From DATKYQ01 sp964640665 (GTDB lineage: Bacteria > Myxococcota > B64-G9), in NCBI GenBank assembly GCA_964640665.1, contig CAZXHT010000007.1, positions 38,599 through 102,598 on the forward strand: a stretch of 64,000 bases of DNA. Direction: 5' to 3'. Position numbers and translations under genes: made by a program. Below the pieces are notes generated by a model. It saw only the letters and a program-made list of their open reading frames with translations, made no database searches and was not told where the DNA came from. Shown one piece after another: positions 43,694-52,291 of this stretch; positions within the stretch are counted from its first letter, which is position 1; every line of letters starts with the position of its first letter.

Positions 43694-43760
43694 AATCGCA
43701 GTCTACAGGATTCTTTTCATCGCCAGGATGCGTCCTCCAGTGCCCGCCCCCGCAGAGGAC

Positions 43761-43976
43761 TCAGCTTTCTTTCTGGTACTTGAACGACAGCTTGACGCGC
43801 GCCCTGAAGGCCGCGACTTTGCCGTCCTCGATCTTCATATCGAGCGTGGACACCTCGGCGATGCGCACGTCCTTGAGCGACTTGGAAGCGGTCTCCACCG
43901 CGTTCTTGGCCGCTTCGTCCCACGAGCTAGGACTGGTGCCGACCAGTTCAATAATCTTGTAAACGCTGTCTGCCAT
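43761..43976 (-). CDS. Dodecin
   Basis: 71 residues from ATG 43976 after GGAGGAAATC. The dodecin signature is complete: VYKIIELVGTSPSSWDEAAKNAVETA, then the strands DVRIAEVSTLDMKIEDGKVAAFRARVKLSFKY. Dodecins form hollow dodecamers that store flavin or CoA-type ligands. It is 21 bases past the end of the membrane gene's region on the same strand. Confidence 0.92.
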   Translation of the reverse strand: MADSVYKIIELVGTSPSSWDEAAKNAVETASKSLKDVRIAEVSTLDMKIEDGKVAAFRARVKLSFKYQKES

Positions 43977-43996
43977 GATTTCCTCCGTGCAGATTA

Positions 43997-46372
43997 TTAG
44001 TCGCCAAAAGCATCCCAAAGCCCCGCCGTCTTGTCAACCGGGTTTTGGATCTTGATAAAAACGGGTATCGGCAGACCGAATAACTCACGGTGTAAAGCGT
44101 TCAGTCGGCTGACCAATTCTCTGTCATCCAGTGTGACCAGCAGCGGCGCGGCCAAGCGCACGCTCTCGGCCAGCCACTGCGGGGGGACATGGGGATCGAT
44201 CTTGAACAGGCGCGCCAGTAGAAACAGTGTCGCCCGCCCGTGGATGCCGGCCGCGCCTTGGGGCTCTTCCAGGTTGGCCAGCATCAGGGCCAGGCGCAAG
44301 CGGGCATAGGCGGGGTCGTAGCCCAGCTCTCCCAGGAAGGCCCCCAGCTCGGAGGTCACGCCGCGAACCGCTTGTTCGGAGTTGGCGCTCATCAGCGCCC
44401 ATATTGCCGGCGGCGGCTCCGGCTGCAGGCCCAACCAGCGATGGTGCAACTCGTGCCTGGTCAGACCTTCTATCAGCAACTCGCCCAGCCGGCCTTGCAG
44501 GCCGGCGCCCAGATCCTCGGTCGTCGCTCCCGCCACGGCCAGCCCGGCCCGGGCTGCCGTGCCCAGCGCGTCGTCTCTTTCCAAAAGCGGCGCTATGCGC
44601 CTGGCCATCAACTCGGCCACCCGATCCGTTAGAATTGTCGCACAGACTTCTTCCTCGGCCGTGGCTCCCACGTACTGCTCGACAATATTCAGCCTGTCCG
44701 CCCGCGCAAGCAACAAGACCGGCAGCTCTTCGCTCCCGCGGGCCTCGCGATAACGGCGGCAACCGGTTATGCGGTAGTCGAGCAGGTAGAAAAGATCCCG
44801 CTCGCCGCGGGCTCTTGCGGCCCTGATGCGGCAGCGTACGAAATATGGAATGCCGCAACCGCGAAGCAAACTATTGAGCCTGTCCCGCGCCCGCCAGATC
44901 GAATGCAGGCGCAGCCTGCCTCGACCGCCGAGATCGATCAATTCGAGCACGGCCGCGCGGATTCCCGGGCAGGCGTTCTCCGCGCCCGTAAGACCGCCAA
45001 GCAAAACAGCGTAGGCCGGCAGGCTCGCGGGCGCTGCGTGCTTTTGCGAAAGCTCGATGACCACGTCTGGAATTTGCTCACCGAAGACCTCGTCCAGCAT
45101 ACTGTCGGGCGGCCGCAATGCACAGACGTTCGCCACTCGCTGTCTGTGAACCGCGAGCAGGCCGAGCGCCGAAAGCGCCAGGACCGCACATGCTATCATG
45201 ACGGTTGGCCTGTGCCCCCGCGTCCACCACGGCCAGTCTGTGCGCGGGTGCTTTTCATCCGGCTCGCTCTCGTCACTCAGACGCTCTTCTACCAGTCGTA
45301 TCACCCGTGACAGATCCGCCTCCCGCGCCCCGGGAACTTCCGCGGCGGCCAGGCGCCACAGGGCCAGGCGTCTTCCGGCGAAGGGCCGCACCAGCGGGTT
45401 GAGCCGCTTGATGTCCCGCGGCAGGCTGCCGCGCGCCAGCGCCGAAGCCAGAACCAGGTCCATGCGCGTCAGGCTGCCGAGCGCCCAGGGCACCTCGAAC
45501 CAGACGCTTCTCACAAGGGCGGCCAAGGCCAGGGCCGCACCGGCTTCCACTGCCAGGATCAAGGCCGCCGCCCTGACATGCAGCAAGGTGTAGCCGGCTT
45601 GCACGACCAGGTTTCGCACACCGACCAGCAGCGACAACACCGGCAAATAGGCCAGTAAAAGCAAAAGCAGCATACCGCCCGATTCGGGAGCCCGGCGCCA
45701 CAAGCGCGGGATCGACGCCAGGGCCAGGGCCAAAGGCCCCAGTGAGAGAACATGGCCCGCAGCCAGTGCCAGCACCATGGGATCGTCCAGGCGTGTGCCG
45801 AATTGAGCGATGTCGCCGATCAGCGTAAGCAGCGGCACATCTCCGCGATAGGGAAGCAAGTAGAAAAGCAGCCCCAAGACGATCCCCGCGCCGGTGAGCA
45901 GGCGGGCGGCACACCAGGGATCGCCTACGGATTGTCCCGGCCCGGGCATTGCATAAAAACCCTTGGCCCCCAGCCTGACCCCGGCGGCCAGCAACGAGAT
46001 TCCCACCAAAAGCAGCCAGAAGGCACGGCCGAAAAGCGGGGGCAACCCGTCCGTCAGGTGCCCGAAGACCCTCAACGGGTGCGGCCCAAGATTCGCCAAC
46101 AGGCCTGTCAGCCAGCCGAGGCCCAGAAGAGACAGGACGGCGGCCGAGGCAGCCGCCTTGTGCCAGCCCAGCCGGGAGAGGCTGAAAAAGGATGCGGCGC
46201 ACAACACGGGCGCCAGAATGGCGACCCTTCCGGCCCAACCGGCATCGAGAAACCCCATCCAGGGCCAGACGGGGTCGTTTCCCAGGAAGTCGAAAGGCAG
46301 AAGCGCGGCTACCAACAGGACGGGCGAGAAAATTCGCAGGTAGGTTTCGATCGCTTCCCGTTCCCGGTCCAC
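43997..46372 (-). CDS. Large membrane protein with C-terminal HExxH-like domain
   Basis: 791 residues. Residues 1 to about 300 contain eight or so membrane helices; another helix follows near 395-420 (RPTVMIACAVLALSALGLLAV). The C-terminal ~370 residues are soluble. They contain HELHH (His640, Glu641, His644) in an amphipathic helix and a Glu at 675 in a following helix, a geometry compatible with a zincin active site. No family recognised. It may be an uncharacterised membrane-bound metalloprotease or the motif may be accidental. Confidence 0.65.
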   Translation of the reverse strand: MDREREAIETYLRIFSPVLLVAALLPFDFLGNDPVWPWMGFLDAGWAGRVAILAPVLCAASFFSLSRLGWHKAAASAAVLSLLGLGWLTGLLANLGPHPLRVFGHLTDGLPPLFGRAFWLLLVGISLLAAGVRLGAKGFYAMPGPGQSVGDPWCAARLLTGAGIVLGLLFYLLPYRGDVPLLTLIGDIAQFGTRLDDPMVLALAAGHVLSLGPLALALASIPRLWRRAPESGGMLLLLLLAYLPVLSLLVGVRNLVVQAGYTLLHVRAAALILAVEAGAALALAALVRSVWFEVPWALGSLTRMDLVLASALARGSLPRDIKRLNPLVRPFAGRRLALWRLAAAEVPGAREADLSRVIRLVEERLSDESEPDEKHPRTDWPWWTRGHRPTVMIACAVLALSALGLLAVHRQRVANVCALRPPDSMLDEVFGEQIPDVVIELSQKHAAPASLPAYAVLLGGLTGAENACPGIRAAVLELIDLGGRGRLRLHSIWRARDRLNSLLRGCGIPYFVRCRIRAARARGERDLFYLLDYRITGCRRYREARGSEELPVLLLARADRLNIVEQYVGATAEEEVCATILTDRVAELMARRIAPLLERDDALGTAARAGLAVAGATTEDLGAGLQGRLGELLIEGLTRHELHHRWLGLQPEPPPAIWALMSANSEQAVRGVTSELGAFLGELGYDPAYARLRLALMLANLEEPQGAAGIHGRATLFLLARLFKIDPHVPPQWLAESVRLAAPLLVTLDDRELVSRLNALHRELFGLPIPVFIKIQNPVDKTAGLWDAFGD

Positions 46373-46640
46373 CTAAGCCTCCATCCGTTCCAGGCAGAAA
46401 ACTCTACCTCCGCAGGGGTAACTCTACAAGCCGAGCCTGCTGAATTCTTTCTTGACAAGGGAGCCGGGGCGGGGAAAACCCCTTACTTTTTGTTCATCTC
46501 GAACTCATGATCGATGATACATCCTTCGGCTTCGGAGAGGATATCGCCGGTCGGCTGATCCTCCGCAACGACGCCCGTGAGACCGTGAAGTTGCAAACAC
46601 TTAACTCCCCCCCTTACGGCTTCCGAGTCGATCGAGCGAC
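46373..46640. other. Intergenic stretch with no supported gene
   Basis: Open frames here lack ribosome binding sites and similarity. A GGGG-AAAA-CCCC palindrome (46471-46482) followed by TTACTTTTTG looks like a small terminator on the plus strand, but there is no gene directly upstream to end. The segment precedes the mosaic and the MNT/HEPN pair. Confidence 0.3.
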
Positions 46641-46714
46641 GGACGGCGGCCGAGGCAGCCGCCTTGTGCCGCCACCCGGCGATGCGCGCGCGGCCCGACT
46701 ATGGCGTAGAGCAC
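46641..46714 (+). repeat. Mosaic of fragments copied from two neighbouring genes
   Basis: Bases 46641-46670 (30 nt) are identical to 46135-46164, inside the membrane-protein gene. Bases 46671-46714 (44 nt) match 48520-48563, inside the M50 peptidase gene, with two mismatches. The two fragments abut exactly and keep the plus-strand orientation of their sources. The rest of 46715-46834 holds nothing else I can name. Confidence 0.85.
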
Positions 46715-46834
46715 TGCTCCCAATAACATCGATCAAACCTGGGTCCGATTCCTCGCGGCTTGACCGTTTAATACACATGCATTATTCTTGCCTTGATGGC
46801 CGATTGAGATCGATTTCGATAAACGGAGTAATCC

Positions 46835-47149
46835 ATGAAGCGAGACCAACTGCTTGCGCAGATCAAGACCAGTCTCCGAGATGTTTTCGGGAAACGTCTC
46901 CAGGGGATCGTACTCTACGGCTCCGAGGCGCGCGGGGAAGCAAAAGAGGATAGTGACATTGACGTTCTTGTCCTTCTTGATGGTCCCATTGCCCTGGGAA
47001 AGGACTTGGACATTATCATCCATGCCCTGTATCCGTTGCAGCTGGAGATATTACGGCCTCTTCATGCCATGCCGGTGAACGCGGAGTCCTACTATGGCGG
47101 GGAGTATGCCTTGTACCGAAACGTGAAAGAGGAAGGGGTGGCTGCATGA
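46835..47149 (+). CDS. MNT-domain nucleotidyltransferase
   Basis: 104 residues from ATG 46835. The core GSEARGEAKEDSDIDVLVLL carries the GS...DxD catalytic signature of minimal nucleotidyltransferases. Typical length. It overlaps the HEPN gene by four bases (ATGA) and is expected to modify its partner, as MNT antitoxins AMPylate HEPN toxins. Confidence 0.88.
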   Translation: MKRDQLLAQIKTSLRDVFGKRLQGIVLYGSEARGEAKEDSDIDVLVLLDGPIALGKDLDIIIHALYPLQLEILRPLHAMPVNAESYYGGEYALYRNVKEEGVAA

Positions 47150-47556
47150 AGAAGGAAGCCCTTGACTTTTGGGGGCGTGCGGTGAAGGCGTATGAGACGG
47201 CTTCTGTCTTGTGCGCGGACGATCCAGATGCTTCTGCCTCACGGTCTTATTATGCGGCTTTTTACGCTGTCTCTGCCTTGTTTTCTTTGGAGGAAAAATC
47301 ATTTCGGAGGCACAGCGCGTTGGAGGCGGCTGTTCACCGTGACCTTGTGAATACGGGACGCTGGAGCAAAGACATGGGGGCCGATTACTCTTGGCTGGTC
47401 AGACTTCGTTACACTGGGGATTACGGCGGCGAAGAGCATGTGACGTTCGAAGATGCGAACGAGGCCGCGGGCAAGGCACTCCGCATTCTCAAAACCGTTA
47501 GTGAGACGAGTTCAGGGACTTTCGACATTGAGAAGGAACCGAAGATCAAGACCTAG
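47146..47556 (+). CDS. HEPN-domain protein, partner of the MNT
   Basis: 136 residues, four-helix HEPN bundle: ALDFWGRAVKAYETASVL, SRSYYAAFYAVSALFSLEEKSFRRHS, AAVHRDLVNTGRWS. The RxxYYAxFxA helix is intact but the histidine that usually completes R-x(6)-H is a Tyr (RSYYAAFY), so RNase activity may be altered. MNT-HEPN pairs act as toxin-antitoxin or defence modules. Confidence 0.85.
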   Translation: MKKEALDFWGRAVKAYETASVLCADDPDASASRSYYAAFYAVSALFSLEEKSFRRHSALEAAVHRDLVNTGRWSKDMGADYSWLVRLRYTGDYGGEEHVTFEDANEAAGKALRILKTVSETSSGTFDIEKEPKIKT

Positions 47557-47571
47557 CAAAGAACGTTCCCC

Positions 47572-48216
47572 TTATTTCATCTTGTCGATCAGGTTGGCCG
47601 AGTTGTAGAGCAGGTAGGCCAACAGGGCGGCGCTGGCGGCCAGTAAGATCCAGATTACGATCTTTCCCGGGCGACGGGAATCTTTACTGGATTTCGGCGC
47701 CAGGGAGCCCGGTGCCAGCTGGGCCTGGCCCTTGGCCTGCAGGCGGGCGAGCATCTTCTCGGCAAGCTCCCGCAGGCCTGGTTTGCGCGACAGGACGCGG
47801 TAGCGGCGCGCGGCGTAGTCCGGGCGCCCTGCGGCCAGGGAGGCCTTGATGAACTCCTCGTGTAAATTTTCGTCTTGCGGGCCGGCCTCTATTCGCAACC
47901 ACAACTCGCGGGCGGCCTGCGGCTCGGGCGGTTCACAGGCGGCGTCGAACTTGGCGAATACCAGCCCGCACAGGTGGCAGGCGTAGGTGTCATTTTGAGC
48001 GTGGCCGCACTTGGGACAGACTACTTCATCGTCGCTTGCGTCCTGCTCGACCGCCGTCTCGGCGGGCGCTTCCGGGGGCGATTTTTCCTTTGGCTGCGGA
48101 TTGGCTACGAAATTCGATTTGCCGCAGCCCGGACAGTCGAAAGACAGGCCGGCCTCCGTTGTCGAGAAGACCTTCATCTCTACTATCTCGCGGCAGTTGG
48201 GACATTGTACTTTCAT
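47572..48216 (-). CDS. Zinc-ribbon membrane protein
   Basis: 214 residues from ATG 48216, which overlaps the M50 stop (ATGA). Two zinc ribbons are visible: CPNCREIVEM ... CPGCGKSN at the N-terminus and CPKCGHAQNDTYACHLCG near residue 70. A helical linker and a C-terminal membrane helix (IVIWILLAASAALLAYLLYN) follow. It probably acts with the M50 peptidase or the lipoprotein upstream. Confidence 0.7.
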   Translation of the reverse strand: MKVQCPNCREIVEMKVFSTTEAGLSFDCPGCGKSNFVANPQPKEKSPPEAPAETAVEQDASDDEVVCPKCGHAQNDTYACHLCGLVFAKFDAACEPPEPQAARELWLRIEAGPQDENLHEEFIKASLAAGRPDYAARRYRVLSRKPGLRELAEKMLARLQAKGQAQLAPGSLAPKSSKDSRRPGKIVIWILLAASAALLAYLLYNSANLIDKMK

Positions 48217-49178
48217 GGCCTGAGCGGGCTCCCGATGACCGGAGTGAAGGTCAGCACCAGCACCAGCAGCGAGACCATGCCCGCCGCCAGCCGTAAGCGT
48301 CCGAGCGCTATATCGGGATCCTCGATGGGCGGGTGCCCGTGCCCCACGAAACGCAGCAGGATGGTCCAGAACAGCAAAGGCAGCATGCCCGAGGCGCGCA
48401 ACACCGGATAGATCAAGCCGGCTTGCTCCAGGTAGGCCACCGTCGGGCCGTGGAGCAGGACCAAGTAACACACCAGGCCGATCATCCCCAGCACGAAAAT
48501 CACGCCATGCGCGGCGACCGCCACCCGGCGATGCGCGCGCGGACCGACCATGGCGTAGAGCACGTGCCCGCCGTCGAGTTGGCCCACTGGAATCAGGTTC
48601 AGGCTGGTTACCAATATGCCCACCCAGCCGGCCCAGGCCACGGGATGCATCCAGACGTCCTGGGCCGGGCCCATTTCGGGATGAGCCAGCTTTTTTAAAA
48701 GCAGGTAGAGCAGCGAGTTGCCCTCCATCCAGGCGTGGGACGGCAGGTCGGTAAGCGGACGCACAACTGAAAGTTTCAGCCCGATGAATGTGACAACCAG
48801 GGTGACCACAATTCCGGCCAGCGGCCCGGCGCTGCCGATGTCTATCAGCGCCGAGCGTGTGCGCGGCGGCACGCGCATCTTGATGATGGCTCCGAATGTG
48901 CCGATCGGCGGCAGCGGGAAGGGCAGGAAATACGGCAGTGAGACGTCGACGCCGTGCAGGCGGGCCGCAACGTAATGGCCCATCTCGTGACACAGCAAGA
49001 TTCCCATGATCGCGGCCGAGAACATCAGACCGGAAGCGATCGAAAAGGCATCCTTGCCCTCGGTGAAGAACCCGCCGGCCATGAAAGTGGTGCCGCAGGT
49101 GGCGAAGAACAGCAAGGCATGCAGCCGGATCTTGCGTGCTGCTCCTTGGCCTCCAAGGTTTTTAACTCTTTCCCTCAT
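48213..49178 (-). CDS. Site-2-protease-like M50 intramembrane peptidase
   Basis: 321 residues. HEMGH (64-68) in a membrane helix and the second-metal segment NLIPVGQLDGGH (Asp202) identify an M50/S2P protease. About six to eight membrane helices; no PDZ domain is present. These enzymes cleave membrane-bound regulators. The start ATG 49178 overlaps the end of the lipoprotein gene by 17 bases, so the operon reads lipoprotein, protease, zinc ribbon. Confidence 0.85.
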   Translation of the reverse strand: MRERVKNLGGQGAARKIRLHALLFFATCGTTFMAGGFFTEGKDAFSIASGLMFSAAIMGILLCHEMGHYVAARLHGVDVSLPYFLPFPLPPIGTFGAIIKMRVPPRTRSALIDIGSAGPLAGIVVTLVVTFIGLKLSVVRPLTDLPSHAWMEGNSLLYLLLKKLAHPEMGPAQDVWMHPVAWAGWVGILVTSLNLIPVGQLDGGHVLYAMVGPRAHRRVAVAAHGVIFVLGMIGLVCYLVLLHGPTVAYLEQAGLIYPVLRASGMLPLLFWTILLRFVGHGHPPIEDPDIALGRLRLAAGMVSLLVLVLTFTPVIGSPLRP

Positions 49179-51267
49179 CTGTCGCGGGCCCGGTATCGAT
49201 CTCCTTGATGATGTCCTTCTCGATGGTCAGAAGAAACAGGTTTTTCTGCACCTCGCCGCTGGAATCGAACGAGATCCTTCCGGTGGCGCCGTCAAAATCC
49301 TTGACCCGGCCAAGCGCCCGCAGAAATTGTGCTCGATCCTGCGGGTGTCCGCTTGTTAAAATCGATTTGAAGATCATGGCGGCGTCGTATGCATGGGCCT
49401 CGACTATCGAGGGATCGCGATCGAAGTTGGCCTTGAACTTGCCCACGAACAGGCGGGTGGTCGGACGGCTGCTTTCCAGGAAGAAACCATCGCAAAAAAT
49501 GGCGCCCTGGACGTAACGCTCGGCCCACTCGACTACCTTGGGGTTGTCCCAACCGTTGCCGCCCAGCAGGTAGATCATATCCAGCTTGTCGCGACCGAGA
49601 CTCTTCTTGAGGCGCTCCAGGTGCCAGTGACTTTCGGTGTGCAGGATGACGTCCTCGAAGGCCAGCGCCGGGGCGATCATCACGACCTTGTCGACATAGT
49701 CAGGGACGAACAGCACGTCGAAGTCGACGACCGGGCGCAGACTCTTAAGCAGTTTCTCCATGGCGCGCTTGCGCCCCAGGTGCGACTTTATCCTTGATCT
49801 GATCTTGGCCTTTTCGCGTGTGAATTCCCAGCGCGCCTGGAGATAGAAACGACCGACCATCTTCTTGATCGGCGAGGCGAAGTTTTTTTCATCGGGTTCG
49901 TATCGCTCGGCCGCCCTGACTTCTCCCTGGCGGCGATCGACCTCGTCCCAGAAGGCGTTGGCGAACTCGACGCCGTACCAGTCGTTGGGATAGAGGATCG
50001 CGAAACGCTTGGCATCCAGTTTTTCCATGGCGTACGACACCAGCGTCTTGGCCTGGGCCTGCAGGGTGAGGAAATTGCGGAAGGCGTACTTTCCGACCTT
50101 GGTGATTTCCTTGCGGATGCTCAGGCTGACTATGGGAACCTCGAGCTCCTCGGCCTTGACCGCCGCCGCGTAGGCTTCCTTGGCGACCATCGGGCCTATC
50201 ACTCCGACCACGTGCTCGTTGAAGACAAGGTCCTCGAGTTGCTCGATTGCCCTGTCCGGATCTCCGGCGGTGTCGCGGATGATCAAAGTTGGACCGCCGT
50301 CCGCGCCTTTCTTGGCCTGCTCGAATATCCCGGCGCCGAGTTGAATTCCCTCCAGGGCGCGCTTGCCGTACTCGCGGTATTCCCCGCTGAGCGGCAGCAG
50401 CACGCCAATGGTGTCCGGGTTGACCCGCTTGCGATCGATGATCTGCTTCAGCAGCCGCCCGGCCTCTCCCGCCAGGGCGCTTTCGGGGTAGGCGGCGACG
50501 AAAGTCCCGAGCGCCTCCCGGGCCCTCTGAAAATCAAGGATGTGATAAAAGATCTTGGCCAGCTTGAATTGCAGAAGGTCGGCGGGGAATCCCTTGATTT
50601 CTTTCTGAGCGAGAATCTCGCGGGCTTCGCGCACCTGGGCGAAGTTCAGCCTGCCGTCGACCAGCGTGCGCACGCGCTCGCGGATCGCCTCCTTGGCCCC
50701 CGGCACCTCCGTCAACCGGAAAAGTTCGCAGAACCACCTGAGCGCCTCGACCGGGGCCCCGGCGTTCGAGTAGGACTCGGCCAGCATCCCCGCCACCTCG
50801 GCTTGCTTGCGGCGATCGAGCCGGTCGAAAACGGACTGCAAAGTCGGCCTGGCTTCCTGGGCGCGGCCGGCCTTCATCAGGGCCAGGCCGAGTTGCACGG
50901 CCGAGCGCACGTAGCGCTTGCTGGTCGGGCAATCGGCTATCAGCTTGCCGAAATAGTCGGCCGCCTTCTCGTAACGGCCCGCCTCGAAAGCTAGACCTCC
51001 CAGGGCGAAAAGCGCCTCGTCCACCTGGTCGTCGTCGGGAAAGCGACTCAGGAAGGCCGTGTATTTCTCGGTAGCTTCTTTCTTTTTACCGGCCTCGGCC
51101 GCATGCCCGGCTTCGGCAAACGCCATCCTGGCCGCCTCGGCGACCGTAACCTGCTTGGAAGCGCCGTGCTCGTCCGTGACGATCACCGTCGCCGGCGGGC
51201 AACCCTGCAAAAGGATTCCGGCGAGCAGGGACATCGCCAGCCATGTTGGAACACGCTTGAGGCTCAT
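49162..51267 (-). CDS. LpoA/LppC-like lipoprotein with TPR and periplasmic-binding fold
   Basis: 701 residues from ATG 51267 after GGAGTGTGAC. Signal peptide with lipobox LLQGC. Residues about 60-330 are helical TPR-type repeats. Residues about 330-700 form a type 1 periplasmic binding fold (IGVLLPLSGEYREYGKRALEGI, VVGVIGPMVAKEAYAAA, FAILYPNDWYGVEFANAFWD). This is the architecture of LpoA, which activates PBP1a in peptidoglycan synthesis. Confidence 0.8.
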   Translation of the reverse strand: MSLKRVPTWLAMSLLAGILLQGCPPATVIVTDEHGASKQVTVAEAARMAFAEAGHAAEAGKKKEATEKYTAFLSRFPDDDQVDEALFALGGLAFEAGRYEKAADYFGKLIADCPTSKRYVRSAVQLGLALMKAGRAQEARPTLQSVFDRLDRRKQAEVAGMLAESYSNAGAPVEALRWFCELFRLTEVPGAKEAIRERVRTLVDGRLNFAQVREAREILAQKEIKGFPADLLQFKLAKIFYHILDFQRAREALGTFVAAYPESALAGEAGRLLKQIIDRKRVNPDTIGVLLPLSGEYREYGKRALEGIQLGAGIFEQAKKGADGGPTLIIRDTAGDPDRAIEQLEDLVFNEHVVGVIGPMVAKEAYAAAVKAEELEVPIVSLSIRKEITKVGKYAFRNFLTLQAQAKTLVSYAMEKLDAKRFAILYPNDWYGVEFANAFWDEVDRRQGEVRAAERYEPDEKNFASPIKKMVGRFYLQARWEFTREKAKIRSRIKSHLGRKRAMEKLLKSLRPVVDFDVLFVPDYVDKVVMIAPALAFEDVILHTESHWHLERLKKSLGRDKLDMIYLLGGNGWDNPKVVEWAERYVQGAIFCDGFFLESSRPTTRLFVGKFKANFDRDPSIVEAHAYDAAMIFKSILTSGHPQDRAQFLRALGRVKDFDGATGRISFDSSGEVQKNLFLLTIEKDIIKEIDTGPATDEGKS

Positions 51268-51291
51268 GTCACACTCCTGTTTTCCAGGGGC

Positions 51292-51321
51292 AGTATATTC
51301 ACTAGGGCCGACGACGGTCAA
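51292..51321 (-). promoter_or_regulatory. Promoter of the lipoprotein-protease operon
   Basis: Minus strand TTGACC (51316-51321), 18 bases, TATACT (51292-51297). The -35 lies in the last codons and stop of dnaJ. Confidence 0.6.
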
Positions 51322-52286
51322 GACTGACGCGGTTTTTGCGGTAGTTTCGGCACCATTGCGAAACAGGTGCCGCAAAAACCGCGGCTTTCCGGGAAGGCCT
51401 TCTCGCCGGCGCGATGCTCGAAGGCTTTCAGCGCCGCAATCGATTCGTGATCGAGGCCGACGGGTGTCTCAAGAGTAAGCAGGACTCGTATGTCTCCCCT
51501 GCCTCCGTCCCGCAAGCTCGGCAGGCCGAGCCCCGGCAGCTTTATTTCGCTACCAGTCTGAGTGCCTGGTAAGACAACGACCGTTTTCGTTCCGCCCAGG
51601 GTGGGGACTACTAGTTCGCAACCCAGGGCGGCCCGGGAAAAAGGCAGGGTTGCCCGGCAGACGAGGTCGTGTCCCTCCACGCGCAGCAAGGGGTGTTTCC
51701 CGTAGCGAATGTCGACAAACAGATCGCCCGCCGATCCGCCGCAGGATCCAGCGTCCCCTTCTCCTCTCAGAATATAGCGGGCGCCGTCTTCGACGCCCGC
51801 GGGCAGCGTAAGCGAAAGCGCCTCGACACGGATGACGATTCCGCCACCGCGGCAGGTGCCACAGCCGGCCGACTCCACCCCGCCACAGCTCGGACAGATC
51901 CGCTGGCGCGGCAAATCCAGACGATAGGCACCGCCTCGGACGACATCGGCCAGATCCAGCTCCAGCGTGAAACGCAAGTCGGATCCCTGAGCCCTCTTGG
52001 CGAGTCTTTCGTAGAACGAGCTCGAAGTTGAAGCCGGCGCGTGATAGGGCTCACGGCCCATCGCCGCCAGGCGCTTGTCATATCCGGCGCGCAGCGCGGG
52101 ATCCGAGAGCACTCGATAGGCCGCAGACAGTGCCCCGAATCGATCCCCGGCTGCCGGGTCCTGCGGGTTGCGATCGGGATGGCAGGCAGGCGCTTTTTTC
52201 CTGAAAGCCGCTTTAATTTCCGCCTGGCCTGCCTTACGGGCAACGCCGAGCAGTTGGTAATAGTCGTTTTGCCGAACAGATCTCAA
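51318..52286 (-). CDS. dnaJ: DnaJ-type co-chaperone with reduced zinc finger
   Basis: 322 residues from a TTG at 52286, five bases after dnaK. J domain with the HPD motif (CHPDRN) and helix 1 YYQLLGV. A Gly-poor linker follows, then only two of the usual four CxxC pairs (CPSCGG, CGTCRGGG), then the C-terminal substrate-binding domains (LDLADVVRGG, LFVDIRYGKHPLLRVEGHDL, LPGLGLPSL). It therefore lies between class A and B Hsp40s. It should deliver substrates to DnaK. Residues after about 295 include further Cys. Confidence 0.85.
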   Translation of the reverse strand: MRSVRQNDYYQLLGVARKAGQAEIKAAFRKKAPACHPDRNPQDPAAGDRFGALSAAYRVLSDPALRAGYDKRLAAMGREPYHAPASTSSSFYERLAKRAQGSDLRFTLELDLADVVRGGAYRLDLPRQRICPSCGGVESAGCGTCRGGGIVIRVEALSLTLPAGVEDGARYILRGEGDAGSCGGSAGDLFVDIRYGKHPLLRVEGHDLVCRATLPFSRAALGCELVVPTLGGTKTVVVLPGTQTGSEIKLPGLGLPSLRDGGRGDIRVLLTLETPVGLDHESIAALKAFEHRAGEKAFPESRGFCGTCFAMVPKLPQKPRQS

Positions 52287-52291
52287 GGTGT

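Noticed and set aside
46710..46790. tRNA-like 3' half (GGGTCCGATTCC with flanking pairs)
   Set aside because: No acceptor, D or anticodon stems can be formed around it.
47572..48993. Single 473-residue frame spanning the zinc-ribbon and part of the M50 gene
   Set aside because: Codons upstream of 48216 are out of frame with the M50 protease and arginine/alanine-rich; the ATGA junction defines the real start.
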